Below are positions 16,419-24,565 of a stretch of 35,426 nt of DNA, in pieces. The notes under the pieces were generated by a model. That model did no database searches. It saw nothing but the letters and a program-made list of their open reading frames with translations, and was not told where the DNA came from. Location of the stretch: contig PWER01000166.1 in NCBI GenBank assembly GCA_003553565.1, positions 1-35,426 of the forward strand, read 5' to 3'. The position numbers and the translations under genes were made by a program. How positions within the stretch are numbered: position 1 is the first letter of the stretch; each line of letters begins with the position of its first letter. Source of the DNA: Nitriliruptoria bacterium. Its GTDB lineage: Bacteria > Actinomycetota > Nitriliruptoria > Euzebyales > Egibacteraceae.

Positions 16419-16756
16419 CACCGCTCCTCGTCTCGGATCTCGCTCACGGATCACCACGCGCCGCACGCGCCGCACGCGCCGATTCTCGCGGGCCGAGGCG
16501 GCGAGGTCACGCCGGCAGCGCGAGCGCCGCCTGCGTGGCGGCAGGCGCCGACGCGCGCTTGACTGGCCGGCCGGTGGCGCGGGCACCGCGAGGGCGGCAT
16601 GCCTCGCGTCGTGGCCGGAGAGGACGGCAGCGAGCACGAGGCGGGAACGACGGTGAGCGCGATCCGGCCGAGCTGGTTCGCCGAGGCCGTGTGCGCTCCT
16701 GGCGACGTGGCCGCCGGCCAGGGCCGCGCGCTGAGCGTTGACCGCTGCGAGGACCG
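16419..16756. other. 338-base region without a recognised gene
   Basis: It lies between the FAD-oxidase stop and the Nudix-like start, both on the minus strand. It holds a 9-bp tandem repeat (16455-16481) and a 7-bp stem with a 6-base loop at 16528-16547. I found no convincing -10/-35 pair. Open frames across it are arginine-rich and look like GC-bias artefacts. Confidence 0.6.
16455..16481. repeat. 9-bp tandem repeat, three exact copies
   Basis: CACGCGCCG occurs three times in a row upstream of the Nudix-like gene, in its likely leader or promoter area. Confidence 0.9.
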
Positions 16757-18178
16757 TCAGGGCACCAGGCGGCCCGGCGCGAGGATCCCCTCGGGGTCGA
16801 GGGCGCGCTTGATCGCCCGCAGCGCGTCGACCTCGACGGGATCGCGAGCCCGAGCCACCCAGGCTCGCTTAGCCACGCCCACGCCGTGCTCGGCGGCCAC
16901 GCTGCCCGCGCGGGCGAGGATCAGGTCCAGCACCGCGGTGACGATCGCGTCCTCGTCGGCCGCACGGCCGAGCACGTTGACGTGCACGTTGCCATCGCCC
17001 AGGTGACCGAAGGTCAGCGTCCACGCCCGCGGGTCCACCGCGCGCACCGCGTGGGCGACCGCCTCGGGCGTGCTGGCCAGGGCCTCTGGCGGCACGCTGA
17101 CGTCCAGCTTGACCGGGACGCCGCGAGCGGCGATGGCCTCGTTGAGCCCGTCGCGGTAGGTCCACAGCGCCTCGCGCTGGCTGGGCGCGTCAGCCACGAC
17201 CACCGCGCTGGGGTCGATCCCCGCCGCGGTGATCGCCCCCTCCAGCTGGGCCTCGAGGTCGCCGGGGCCGGCGAGCTCGGCCACGACCAGCACCGGCCAG
17301 GCCGCATCGAGGGGGTCGGCCAGCCCGTGGTGGGCGCACACCAGCTCCAGGCCGTCGCGGTGCAGGAAGTCAGCGGCCTCCAGGGTGGTGGGCGCGTGCG
17401 CGCGCAGCGCGGCGAGCAGGCTCGCGCCGGCCTCCAGGTCAGCCACACCGGCCAGGGCGGTCAGGCGGCGGGCGTGCCAGGGCACCAGGCCGAGGCGAAC
17501 CCGGGTGAGCACGCCCAGGGTCCCCTCGCTGCCGGCCAGCAGCCCGACGAGGTCGTAGCCGGTGTTGTCCTTGCGCAGCCCCGACAGGCGGCGCATCACG
17601 CGCCCATCAGCGAGCACCGCCTCGACGCCGCGCACGTGGGCGCGCATCATGCCGTGGCGCACCGCGCGGGCGCCGCCCGCGTTGGTGGCGACCATCCCGC
17701 CGATGGTGGCCCCCCAGCGCCCGCCATGGTCCACCGGCACGTCCCAGCCCGCGCGACGCACGTGCTGCTGCACCTGCGACAGCACCGCGCCGGCACCGAC
17801 CACCACCTCGCCCGTCTGCGCCTCGACGGGCTCCAGCGCGTCCAGGCCGGCCAGGGATACGCACACCTCGTCGGCCTCGGCGATCTGCCCGCCGACCAGG
17901 CCGGTGTTGCCGCCCTGGGCGACCACCGGCGCGCCGTGCTCGGCGCACACCGCCACGGCCGCGGCCACCCCCTGGGTGTCGCGGGGACGCACCACGCAGC
18001 GTGGCGTGCCCTGCCAGCGCCCGGTGAGGTCGTGGGCATAGGGAGCGCAGACGTCGGCCTCGGTGCGCACGGCCTCGGCACCGAGCGCGGCGCGCAGCGC
18101 CGCGACCACGGGGTCTGCGCCCGGGTCGCCGGGATCGCCCGGCGAACCGGGCGGCTGCGAGGGGTTCAGCGCTGGCAT
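16757..18178 (-). CDS. FAD-binding oxidase (GlcD / D-2-hydroxyglutarate or D-lactate dehydrogenase type)
   Basis: A 473-residue flavoprotein of the VAO/PCMH family with the FAD-oxidase C-terminal domain. The FAD-binding stretch VVAQGGNTGLVGGQ (residues 85-98), GGRWGATIGGMVATNAGG and LLAGSEGTLGV lie in the N-terminal half. FGHLGDGNVHVNV and AEHGVGVAKR in the C-terminal half are the signature of D-2-hydroxy acid dehydrogenases (GlcD, D-LDH, D2HGDH). The exact substrate is uncertain. I placed the start at the ATG at 18178 (GAGG about 6 bases upstream); the frame runs to 18301 through a proline-rich stretch. It is divergent from the dodecin gene, a flavin-binding protein, 204 bases away. Confidence 0.9.
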   Translation of the reverse strand: MPALNPSQPPGSPGDPGDPGADPVVAALRAALGAEAVRTEADVCAPYAHDLTGRWQGTPRCVVRPRDTQGVAAAVAVCAEHGAPVVAQGGNTGLVGGQIAEADEVCVSLAGLDALEPVEAQTGEVVVGAGAVLSQVQQHVRRAGWDVPVDHGGRWGATIGGMVATNAGGARAVRHGMMRAHVRGVEAVLADGRVMRRLSGLRKDNTGYDLVGLLAGSEGTLGVLTRVRLGLVPWHARRLTALAGVADLEAGASLLAALRAHAPTTLEAADFLHRDGLELVCAHHGLADPLDAAWPVLVVAELAGPGDLEAQLEGAITAAGIDPSAVVVADAPSQREALWTYRDGLNEAIAARGVPVKLDVSVPPEALASTPEAVAHAVRAVDPRAWTLTFGHLGDGNVHVNVLGRAADEDAIVTAVLDLILARAGSVAAEHGVGVAKRAWVARARDPVEVDALRAIKRALDPEGILAPGRLVP

Positions 18179-18348
18179 CGGTGGCCTCGGCGGTCGCGGC
18201 CGGCACGGCGCCACGACGGGCTCGGGGGTCCCGGCAGGCGCGAGGTGTGCGGCAGGCGCAGCGGGTGCGCCGCACAGCGCACCCATCCCTACCCGGCGCA
18301 CCGCTGCCCGTCCAGCCTGCTGCGCCCAACCCGCGCGGTGTGGTGGGA

Positions 18349-18354
18349 TACGGT
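18349..18354 (+). promoter_or_regulatory. -10 box of the dodecin gene
   Basis: GGGATACGGT contains the same TACGGT hexamer as the TRAP promoter. Transcription would start near 18361, giving a leader of about 22 bases that contains AGAGGAG before the ATG. Confidence 0.55.
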
Positions 18355-18382
18355 CCCCGCATCCGAGTCGAGAGGAGCCACC

Positions 18383-18595
18383 ATGACGGAGAGCGTCTAC
18401 AAGGTCATCGAGCTGGTCGGCACCAGCGACGAGTCCTGGGAGAAGGCCGCCAAGGCCGCGGTCGCCAAAGCCGGGGAGAGCCTCGCGGACCTGCGCGTGG
18501 CCGCGGTCTCCGAGCAGGACATGACCATCGAGGACGGCGAGGTCGCGCTCTACCGCTGCAAGGTCAAGGTGTCGTTCAAGGTCCGCGACGACTGA
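18383..18595 (+). CDS. Dodecin-family protein
   Basis: A complete 70-residue dodecin, which forms a hollow dodecamer that stores or buffers flavins. The fold signature is clear: VYKVIELVGTSDESWEKAAKAAV, then a helix and VAAVSEQDMTIEDGEVALYRCKVKVSFKV. In the classical flavin-binding dodecins a Trp in the LDWFEV strand stacks on the isoalloxazine ring; here the matching stretch is LRVAAV, so that Trp is replaced by a small residue. This variant is common in bacteria and its ligand is less certain. GAGGAG is 6-7 bases before the ATG at 18383. Confidence 0.93.
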   Translation: MTESVYKVIELVGTSDESWEKAAKAAVAKAGESLADLRVAAVSEQDMTIEDGEVALYRCKVKVSFKVRDD

Positions 18596-18711
18596 GCGCT
18601 GCGGTCGGGGTCGATGCCCACGGGGCGCGCCTCGACCCCGACACCGGGATCCGGGCGCCCCGACGAGGGCGGCCCGGCCCGCCGGTCCCCGCGCCGTGGA
18701 GGTGATGGCTG

Positions 18712-19527
18712 GTGACCGACGTGGCAGGCCGCACGGTGCTGATCACCGGCGGCGCCGGGCAGCTGGGTCGCGCCCTCGGGCTGCGCCTGGCAGCTCGCGG
18801 CGGCCAGGTGGTCCTGTGGGACCGCGACGGTCCGGCGCTGCAGACCGCGGCCGATGCGATCGCGGAGGCGACCGGCGCCGCGCCCTGGACCCACGCGCTG
18901 GACATCACCGACACCGAGCAGGTGGATGCCGCGCTGGCGCGGGTGCGCAGCGAGGTCGGCGCGGTGTCGGTGCTGGTCAACAACGCCGGCGTGGCCAGCG
19001 GCTCGCGCCTGGTGGACCTCGACGACGCGACGATCCGCGCGCAGCTGACGGTCAACGCGCTGGCTCCGCTGCTGCTGACCAAGCGCGTGCTTCCCGACCT
19101 GATCGCGCGCGACAGCGGCCACCTGGTGACCATCGCCTCCGCGGTGGGGCTGCAGGGCGTTGGCATCGCGCGGCTGTCGGCCTACGTCGCGAGCAAGCGC
19201 GCCGCGGTGGGCATGCACGAGGCCGTGCGCCACGAGCTGCGCCAGGACGCACCGGGCGTGGCGCACACCCTGGTGTGCCCCTACTTCATCGACACCGGCA
19301 TGTTCCGGGGCACGCGGCCGCGATGGCCGCCGATGCTGGCGCTCGAGCCGGTGGCTGACGCGGTGGTGGGCGCCATCGAGCAGGACCGACCGCTGGTGCG
19401 GATGCCGTGGGTGATCAGGCTCGTCGGGCTGCTCAACCTCCTGCCCACCGCGGTGACCGACCGGATCAGCGACGCCATGGGCGTCCACCGGGCGCTGGAG
19501 ACCTACGAGGGTCGCTCGGCCCGCTGA
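18712..19527 (+). CDS. Short-chain dehydrogenase/reductase
   Basis: A 271-residue classical SDR. The nucleotide site is TGGAGQLGRALG (13-24), NNAG is at 90-93, and the catalytic Ser143, Tyr158 and Lys162 are in IASAVG and SAYVASKRA. ALDITD around residue 63 is the expected adenine-binding Asp region. The C-terminal part (FRGTRPRWPPMLALEPVADAVVGAIEQ, then a hydrophobic LVGLLNLLP) resembles the SDR16C/retinol dehydrogenase-10 group, which is often membrane-associated and works on lipophilic alcohols; that is inference. The GTG start has GGAGGTGA seven bases upstream. The 3' end overlaps the convergent ABC-class ATPase gene by 25 bases. Confidence 0.9.
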   Translation: MTDVAGRTVLITGGAGQLGRALGLRLAARGGQVVLWDRDGPALQTAADAIAEATGAAPWTHALDITDTEQVDAALARVRSEVGAVSVLVNNAGVASGSRLVDLDDATIRAQLTVNALAPLLLTKRVLPDLIARDSGHLVTIASAVGLQGVGIARLSAYVASKRAAVGMHEAVRHELRQDAPGVAHTLVCPYFIDTGMFRGTRPRWPPMLALEPVADAVVGAIEQDRPLVRMPWVIRLVGLLNLLPTAVTDRISDAMGVHRALETYEGRSAR

Positions 19528-21224
19528 GCGCCCGGCGCGCGCACCTCCAGGGTGCGCAGGCGGTTCAGCGCCGCGGCGACCTCGTGGTGGCGCGGCGCCG
19601 CCACGTCACCCGCCCAGCGCGCCGCCAGGGCCTCGGCGGGCTCCTCACCGAGCGCCTGCGCCAGCGCGGCGAGCGCCTCGGCCAGCGTCGCCGACCCGTC
19701 GAGGAGCCCGTCCTCGACCAGGCGCCGCAGCGCCTGCCCGACCCCGGCGGTCAGCGACGGGTCCACCAGCTGGTTCACCGCCGCCAGGTCGACGGTCGCA
19801 GGCCCCACGCGCAGCGCCCCGGCGCCCCGGGGCGTCACCGCCGGCTTGCCCTTGTGGCGCACCGGCACCGAGGCGGGGTCGGGCACGCGCGCGGGCACCG
19901 GCGGGAAGGCGCGGGCGCCGCCCTCGCGTCCGGGCACCGCGGCGGCGATCGCGTGGGCGTCGCCGGTCACCTCGGACGCGGTGAAGGCATGCAGGCGGAT
20001 GACGGTGTCGGCGACGTCGAAGGCGTCACCGGAGCCGCCGGCCACCAGCACGGTCGACACGCCGCGGTCGCGGTGCAGCGAGCGGGCCAGGTCGGTGAAG
20101 GGGGTCAGCGGCTCGGCCTCGGCGGCCACCAGGCGCTGCATGCGCACGTCGCGGACCATGAGGTTGGTGGCGGCGGTGTCCTCGTCGATCAGCAGCGCGT
20201 CGGCGCCGGCCTCGAGGGCCTCCACGGTCGCGGCGGCCTGGCTGGTGGAGCCCGAGGCGTCCTCGGAGCTGAAGTCGGCGGTGGAGGCGCCGGTGGGCAG
20301 CGCGCCCACGAACCGCGACACGTCCACGCGGGCCACGCGCCGCCCGTCCTCCGCGCGGATCGCCACCGCGTCGGGGCGGGTGACGCAGCGCTCGCGCCCG
20401 TCGCCGGGGACGTGGTCGTAGACGCCGCGCTCGAGCGCGCGCAGCAGCGTCGACTTGCCGTGGTAGCCCCCGCCGACCACGACCGTGACGCCCTCGGGCA
20501 CGCCCATCCCGGTGACCGCGCCGGCGTTGGGCAGGGTGACGGTGCGCGCCAGCGACGTCGGCGCGGCGAAGGGCACCACGCCCGACCCGGTCAGCGGGCG
20601 ATCGTCGACGCCCGAGCGCCGTGGCAGCACCGCGCCGTCTGCGACGAAGGCGACCAGGCCGAGGTCACCGAGCTGGCCGCGCAGGGCGGCGGCGTCCTCG
20701 CAGACCTCAGCGCCGGCGCGCACCCGCTCGTGGTCGGCGGTGGTCCAGCGCAGCCCCTGGGCCACGGCGGCCGGCAGCTGGCGGGTCAGCAGGTCGGCGG
20801 CGTGGCGCCCGCGGATGCGCCGCCCGTCAGCGGGCAGCGCCACCGCCAGCCGCAGCGTCACCGCCCCGTCAGGGGCGACGTGGATGGCGCTGCGTGCCAG
20901 CACCTGCTGGCCGCCGGTGTCCACCGAGAACGGTGCGTCCCGGCCCGTGCCCAGCGCCGCGGCGGTGGCGCGCACCAGCGCATCGGCCACGCCGCGTCGG
21001 CGCGGCCGGGATGCCAGCAGGTCATCGGGCAGGCCGGCGACCTCGGGCGGGACCCGCACCTGCAGGCGCGAGGGCGGCGCGAACGGGTCGGCTTGGACGC
21101 GCACCACGGCCAGCTCGCCGTGCTCCCACGCCCAGCGGCCGTCGCGCAGGCGCTTGTAGCCGCCGTAGCCGCGGCCGTCGAGACGCTCGAGGTCCGCACG
21201 CAGCGCGTCGAGGTCAGCAGGCAT
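19503..21224 (-). CDS. ABC-class ATPase (COG3044 / MRB1590 type)
   Basis: A 573-residue soluble ATPase of the group known as predicted ATPase of the ABC class. The N-terminal domain starts with LDGRGYGGYKRLRDGRW, typical for the group. The Walker A is the unusual VVGGGYHGKSTLL. A Walker B-like DALLIDEDTAATNLMVRD follows, then a VAGGSGDAFDVADTVIRL segment. There are no transmembrane segments, so this is not a transporter. The only structurally studied relative I recall is trypanosome MRB1590, an RNA-editing associated protein, so a nucleic-acid role is possible but unproven. The ATG at 21224 follows TACGGT by seven bases, implying a leaderless mRNA; the open frame beyond 21224 is not coding. 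Confidence 0.9.
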   Translation of the reverse strand: MPADLDALRADLERLDGRGYGGYKRLRDGRWAWEHGELAVVRVQADPFAPPSRLQVRVPPEVAGLPDDLLASRPRRRGVADALVRATAAALGTGRDAPFSVDTGGQQVLARSAIHVAPDGAVTLRLAVALPADGRRIRGRHAADLLTRQLPAAVAQGLRWTTADHERVRAGAEVCEDAAALRGQLGDLGLVAFVADGAVLPRRSGVDDRPLTGSGVVPFAAPTSLARTVTLPNAGAVTGMGVPEGVTVVVGGGYHGKSTLLRALERGVYDHVPGDGRERCVTRPDAVAIRAEDGRRVARVDVSRFVGALPTGASTADFSSEDASGSTSQAAATVEALEAGADALLIDEDTAATNLMVRDVRMQRLVAAEAEPLTPFTDLARSLHRDRGVSTVLVAGGSGDAFDVADTVIRLHAFTASEVTGDAHAIAAAVPGREGGARAFPPVPARVPDPASVPVRHKGKPAVTPRGAGALRVGPATVDLAAVNQLVDPSLTAGVGQALRRLVEDGLLDGSATLAEALAALAQALGEEPAEALAARWAGDVAAPRHHEVAAALNRLRTLEVRAPGAQRAERPS

Positions 21225-21231
21225 GGCCCGG

Positions 21232-21311
21232 ACCGTAGTCGCCAGACGCCCGGGCGAGCCGAGGCACCCCACCCCCGCCTCGGAGCGGGCCTGCGCAGGG
21301 CTGCCTACGCT
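21232..21311. promoter_or_regulatory. Divergent leaderless promoters between ABC-class ATPase and SDR
   Basis: On the minus strand TACGGT (21237-21232) sits seven bases before the ATG at 21224. On the plus strand TACGCT (21306-21311) sits six bases before the ATG at 21318. Neither gene has a Shine-Dalgarno site, and both -10 boxes are at the distance expected if transcription begins at the start codon. Confidence 0.65.
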
Positions 21312-21317
21312 GGCGCC

Positions 21318-22346
21318 ATGAGCGAGCTCCCCACCCCCTACGGCGACGTCAGCGGCCGCGTGGCGCTGGTCACCGGGGCCACCAGCGGCATCGGCCGCGT
21401 CGCGGCGGCCTCGCTGGCCGCTGCCGGCGCGCGCGTGCTCGTCGGCGCCCGCGACCCCCAGCGCGGCGAGGACACCGTCTCGGCGATCCGCGCCCGCACC
21501 CCGAAGGCCCAGGTGGAGGTGCTGCCCTGCGACGTGGCGTCGCTGGCGTCGGTGGCAGCCGCGGCCCGCGAGGTGGGCGAGCGCACCGACCGCCTCGACG
21601 TGCTGCTCAACAACGCCGGGGTGATGGCCACCCCGCGACGCGAGACCACTGACGGGTTCGAGCTGCAGGTCGGCACCAACCACCTCGGCCATCATGCGTT
21701 GACCGCACAGCTCGTCGGTCTGCTCGGCGCCGCCGAGGCACCGCGGGTCGTCACCGTGTCCAGCAGCGCCCACAAGATGGGGCGGCTGACCCTGGCCGAC
21801 CTGGACGACCCGCGCACCCTGACCGCCCCCGAGCGCTACAGCCCGTGGCGCGCCTACGGCCTGAGCAAGCTCGCGAACCTGCTGTTCGCCTTCGAGCTCG
21901 ACCGTCGCGCCCGCGCCGCCGGCTGGCCGTTGCGCTCGCTGGGCGCCCACCCGGGCTACGCGGCCACCAACCTCCAGCAGCGCGGGCCCCGCATGGCCGG
22001 CAAGCGCGTGCAGACCGCGCTGACCGGGCTCGCCAACACCCTGGTCGGCCAGTCCCCCGAGGGCGGGGCGAAGCCGCTGCTGAGGGCCGCCACCGACCCC
22101 GACCTGCCCGGTGGCACCTACATCGGGCCGGGCGGTCTCGCCGAGGCCCGCGGCGAGCCCAAGGTCGTGGCCGCCAGCGCCCTGGCTCACGACCGCGCGC
22201 TGGCAGCCCGCCTGTGGGAGGTGTCCTCCGAGCTGGTCGAGGTGGGCTTCGGCCCCCTCGACGAGGCCGCAGCGCAGGTGCGCCGCACCGCCGAGTCCGC
22301 CGAGGACCGGGCCGCCGGCGACGAGGGCGGCTCGCAGACCGCCTAG
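21318..22346 (+). CDS. Short-chain dehydrogenase/reductase (retinol dehydrogenase/protochlorophyllide reductase-like)
   Basis: A 342-residue SDR. TGATSGIG is at 19-26, NNAG at 98-101, the catalytic Ser in TVSSSAHK (about 149-150), and Tyr180/Lys184 in RAYGLSKLANLLF. GTNHLGHHALT and HPGYAATNLQ are characteristic of the retinol dehydrogenase 11-14/WWOX-like group, which bacteria use for many different alcohols and ketones. The last 40 residues are a charged extension beyond the core fold. The mRNA appears leaderless. The stop is 19 bases from the convergent YqgE gene. Confidence 0.9.
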   Translation: MSELPTPYGDVSGRVALVTGATSGIGRVAAASLAAAGARVLVGARDPQRGEDTVSAIRARTPKAQVEVLPCDVASLASVAAAAREVGERTDRLDVLLNNAGVMATPRRETTDGFELQVGTNHLGHHALTAQLVGLLGAAEAPRVVTVSSSAHKMGRLTLADLDDPRTLTAPERYSPWRAYGLSKLANLLFAFELDRRARAAGWPLRSLGAHPGYAATNLQQRGPRMAGKRVQTALTGLANTLVGQSPEGGAKPLLRAATDPDLPGGTYIGPGGLAEARGEPKVVAASALAHDRALAARLWEVSSELVEVGFGPLDEAAAQVRRTAESAEDRAAGDEGGSQTA

Positions 22347-22365
22347 CGCGACGCGCGAGCGACCC

Positions 22366-22917
22366 CTAGTTCGTCGAGGGGTCGGCGGTGGCGGTGCTGA
22401 AGACCCCGCCCTGACGGCGCAGCACCCGCTCCCACAGGTGCTCGGGATCGTCGGTCATCGCGTCGCCGGGCTCGCCATCGACCACGAACCAGCCGCCGGC
22501 GGCGAGCTCGTCCTCCAGCTGACCGGCGTCCCACCCGGCGTGGCCGGCGAACAGGCGCAGCTGCTGCACCTCAGGAGGGATGAACCCGGTCTCGCGGTCC
22601 AGGTCGAGCACGCCGAGCCCCGGAGCGACCGGTCCGACGCCGTCGACCTCCTCATCGACCTGCGCCAGGGCGACGACCCCGTCGGGCTGCACCGGCCCGC
22701 CGACGAAGACGCTGGCGGGCTCGGCGGCCAGGCCCTCGAGCTCGGGCACGACCTCGGCGACGGGCAGCTCGCCGGTGCGGTTGAGGACCACCCCGAGGGT
22801 GCCCTCGTCGGTGTGGGCCAGCACCAGGACCACCGACCGCTGGAAGTTGGGGTCCTCCAGGTCGGGGGCGGCCACGAGCAGCCGACCCGGCGCGATCTCG
22901 GGCATGGAAGGGCTCAT
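22366..22917 (-). CDS. YqgE/AlgH family protein (DUF179)
   Basis: A 183-residue cytoplasmic protein of the UPF0301 family, whose molecular function is not established. Signature stretches are GRLLVAAPDLEDPNFQRSVV, LGVVLNRTGELPV, VFVGGPVQPDG, and RLFAGHAGWDAGQLEDELAAGGWFV, followed by LWERVLRR. The length is normal. TAGGCT at 22933-22928 is a likely -10, ten bases before the ATG at 22917, leaving only a very short leader; an alternative ATG at 22905 also lacks a ribosome site. Confidence 0.92.
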   Translation of the reverse strand: MSPSMPEIAPGRLLVAAPDLEDPNFQRSVVLVLAHTDEGTLGVVLNRTGELPVAEVVPELEGLAAEPASVFVGGPVQPDGVVALAQVDEEVDGVGPVAPGLGVLDLDRETGFIPPEVQQLRLFAGHAGWDAGQLEDELAAGGWFVVDGEPGDAMTDDPEHLWERVLRRQGGVFSTATADPSTN

Positions 22918-22972
22918 CGGCGGCCGGAGCCTACGTCACGACGTCGGGATGCGCACGCCGGTGGCGCCGCGG

Positions 22973-23425
22973 TCAGCGCGCGGCGCCAGCCGACTCGGTC
23001 AGCGCCTTGAGACGTGCCAGCGCCTGCCGCCGTGCGCGCTCCAGAAGCGGGGCGAACAGCGCCAGGCCAGCGTCGCCGAGCGGCCCGAGCGGTCCTGCCA
23101 GGGCCTCCCACCAGCGCAGATGGGTGCCCAGATCGGTCGCGGCCAGCTCGAACGCGCCGATCCCCACCAGCCCGCGTCCGTCGCGGCGCAGACCGAGGCG
23201 TCGGCCCGGCGCCCACTCGGTCACGATCAGGTCGCTTGCGATCGCCAGCCCACCGGCCAGGGCCACCCGCCGGCGCACCCGCGTGCCCAGGCCGCCGCTT
23301 GGCGCGCCGACCACGTGGACCGACGCCGCGTGCAGCCAGCGCGTCTGCTGCTCCCAGTCCACCAGGGTCGCCCACACCTGCGCGGGCGTGGCCTCGCAGT
23401 GCGTCTCGACGTCCACCAGCGTCAT
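22973..23425 (-). CDS. SRPBCC (START-like) family protein
   Basis: A 150-residue single-domain protein of the polyketide cyclase/SRPBCC superfamily. VDVETHCEATPAQVWATLVDWEQQTRW is the typical first strand and helix, TEWAPGRRLGLRR and GTHLRWWEAL are later strands, and LERARRQALARLKAL is the long C-terminal helix that closes the ligand cavity. The ligand cannot be predicted. The ATG at 23425 has GGAGG five bases upstream; TAGAGT at 23514-23509 could be its -10. Confidence 0.85.
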   Translation of the reverse strand: MTLVDVETHCEATPAQVWATLVDWEQQTRWLHAASVHVVGAPSGGLGTRVRRRVALAGGLAIASDLIVTEWAPGRRLGLRRDGRGLVGIGAFELAATDLGTHLRWWEALAGPLGPLGDAGLALFAPLLERARRQALARLKALTESAGAAR

Positions 23426-23794
23426 GCGAGCCTCCGATCGGCGGGCGCATGGAGGGCGGTGGGCGGCCGCAGCGCCGCGCGGCCGCCGGTCCCGCGCGCG
23501 GTGCCCGGACTCTAGCCCCACACCGGCCGCGCGGTGCGGGCGCGCGCCCAGCGCGCGGCGCGGGCGCAGCGAGCGGGCGCAGCGACACGTGGCAAGCGAG
23601 CGGTCCGATAGGGTGGCCGCGGTTCGCGCCGGAGGCGATGGCCGGCGACGGCGCCGTCGCCGGCGCGACCTCGCTGCCCGGTCGCGGCTCGCCCGCTGCC
23701 AGCCGCGATCCGACCGCATCCACGACCAGCACACGCGTCTGCGCGCGCCCCACCCGGCGCCGCTGCGACGCCCACCCGCACCAAGGAGCGACCC
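23426..23794. other. 369-base intergenic region with divergent promoters and a palindrome
   Basis: It lies between the divergent SRPBCC and hydrolase genes. It contains TAGAGT (minus, 23514-23509) and TAGGGT (plus, 23609-23614) as likely -10 boxes, and a 24-base perfect palindrome (23641-23664). If the plus promoter is used, the hydrolase mRNA would have a leader of about 170 bases. The ATG at 23638 has a good ribosome site but its frame runs out of register through the hydrolase, so I do not call it. Confidence 0.6.
23641..23664. repeat. Perfect 24-base palindrome in the hydrolase leader
   Basis: The half-site GCCGGCGACGGC is followed directly by its exact reverse complement. In RNA it would form a stable hairpin about 130 bases before the hydrolase start codon; in DNA it could be a dimer-binding site. 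Confidence 0.7.
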
Positions 23795-24565
23795 ATGTTC
23801 ATCGACCTCGACGGCGTGTCCCACCACTACCGCAGCACCGGCGAGGGCCCGCCCGTGGTGCTCATCCACGGGCTCGGCGGCAGCCTGCACATCTGGCACG
23901 GCGTCGCCGACAACCTCGCCAGCCACCATCACGTGGTCGCCATGGACCTGCGCGGGCACGGCCGCACCAGCCGCACCGGACCGCTGTCGATCGCCACGTG
24001 GGCCAACGATGTCGCCGCGCTGATCCACGCGCTCGAGCTGCCGGCGGTCACGCTGGTGGGCCACTCGATGGGCAGCCTGGTGGCCCAGCATCTGGCGTGG
24101 CGCAACCCCGAGGCGGTCGACCAGCTGGTGCTGGTCGGCGGGATCAGCTGGTTCGAGCCCGACGCGCGCGAGGGCTACCGCCAGCGCGCCAGCCTCGTGG
24201 AGAGCGACGGCCTCGACGCGATCGTCGACGACTGGCTGCCCGGGGCGCTGGCGCCTCGCACCCACGCCAAGCTGCCCCAGCTGACGGGGCTGCTGCGGGA
24301 GCTGTTCCTGCGCAACGACCCGACCGCCTACGCCCAGGCCTGCCGCGCCCTGGCGGACGCGCCCAAGATCGACCGCGAGGCGATCGGGCAGCCCACGTTG
24401 CTGCTGGTCGGCGACCACGACCGCTCCACGCCGATCGCGATGAGCGAGGAGCTGCAGTCCGAGATCCCCGTCAGTCGGGTGCAGGTGATCCCGACGGCGT
24501 CGCACTGGGCGCCGCTGGAGCAGCCCGATGCGATCGGGGCAGCGGTGCTGCAGTTCCTGACCTGA
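23795..24565 (+). CDS. Alpha/beta hydrolase
   Basis: A 256-residue alpha/beta hydrolase. The oxyanion region is HGLGGS (25-30), the nucleophile Ser91 in VGHSMGS, the acid Asp209 in GDHDRSTP, and the base His237 in TASHWAPLEQP. The closest groups by eye are enol-lactonases, haloperoxidase-like hydrolases and C-C bond hydrolases; the substrate is unknown. AAGGAG lies eight bases before the ATG at 23795. Its last 95 bases are covered by the convergent RDD gene on the other strand. Confidence 0.9.
   Translation: MFIDLDGVSHHYRSTGEGPPVVLIHGLGGSLHIWHGVADNLASHHHVVAMDLRGHGRTSRTGPLSIATWANDVAALIHALELPAVTLVGHSMGSLVAQHLAWRNPEAVDQLVLVGGISWFEPDAREGYRQRASLVESDGLDAIVDDWLPGALAPRTHAKLPQLTGLLRELFLRNDPTAYAQACRALADAPKIDREAIGQPTLLLVGDHDRSTPIAMSEELQSEIPVSRVQVIPTASHWAPLEQPDAIGAAVLQFLT

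Noticed and set aside
19503-22190. ABC-class ATPase as an 895-residue protein starting at 22190
   Set aside because: The part before 21224 is antisense to the SDR gene and low-complexity. Family similarity begins at the ATG at 21224, next to a -10 box.
23638-23794. ATG at 23638 with GGAGG before it as a possible gene or longer hydrolase start
   Set aside because: Its frame is not that of the hydrolase and continues as arginine-rich nonsense through it. The hydrolase has its own good ribosome site at 23795.
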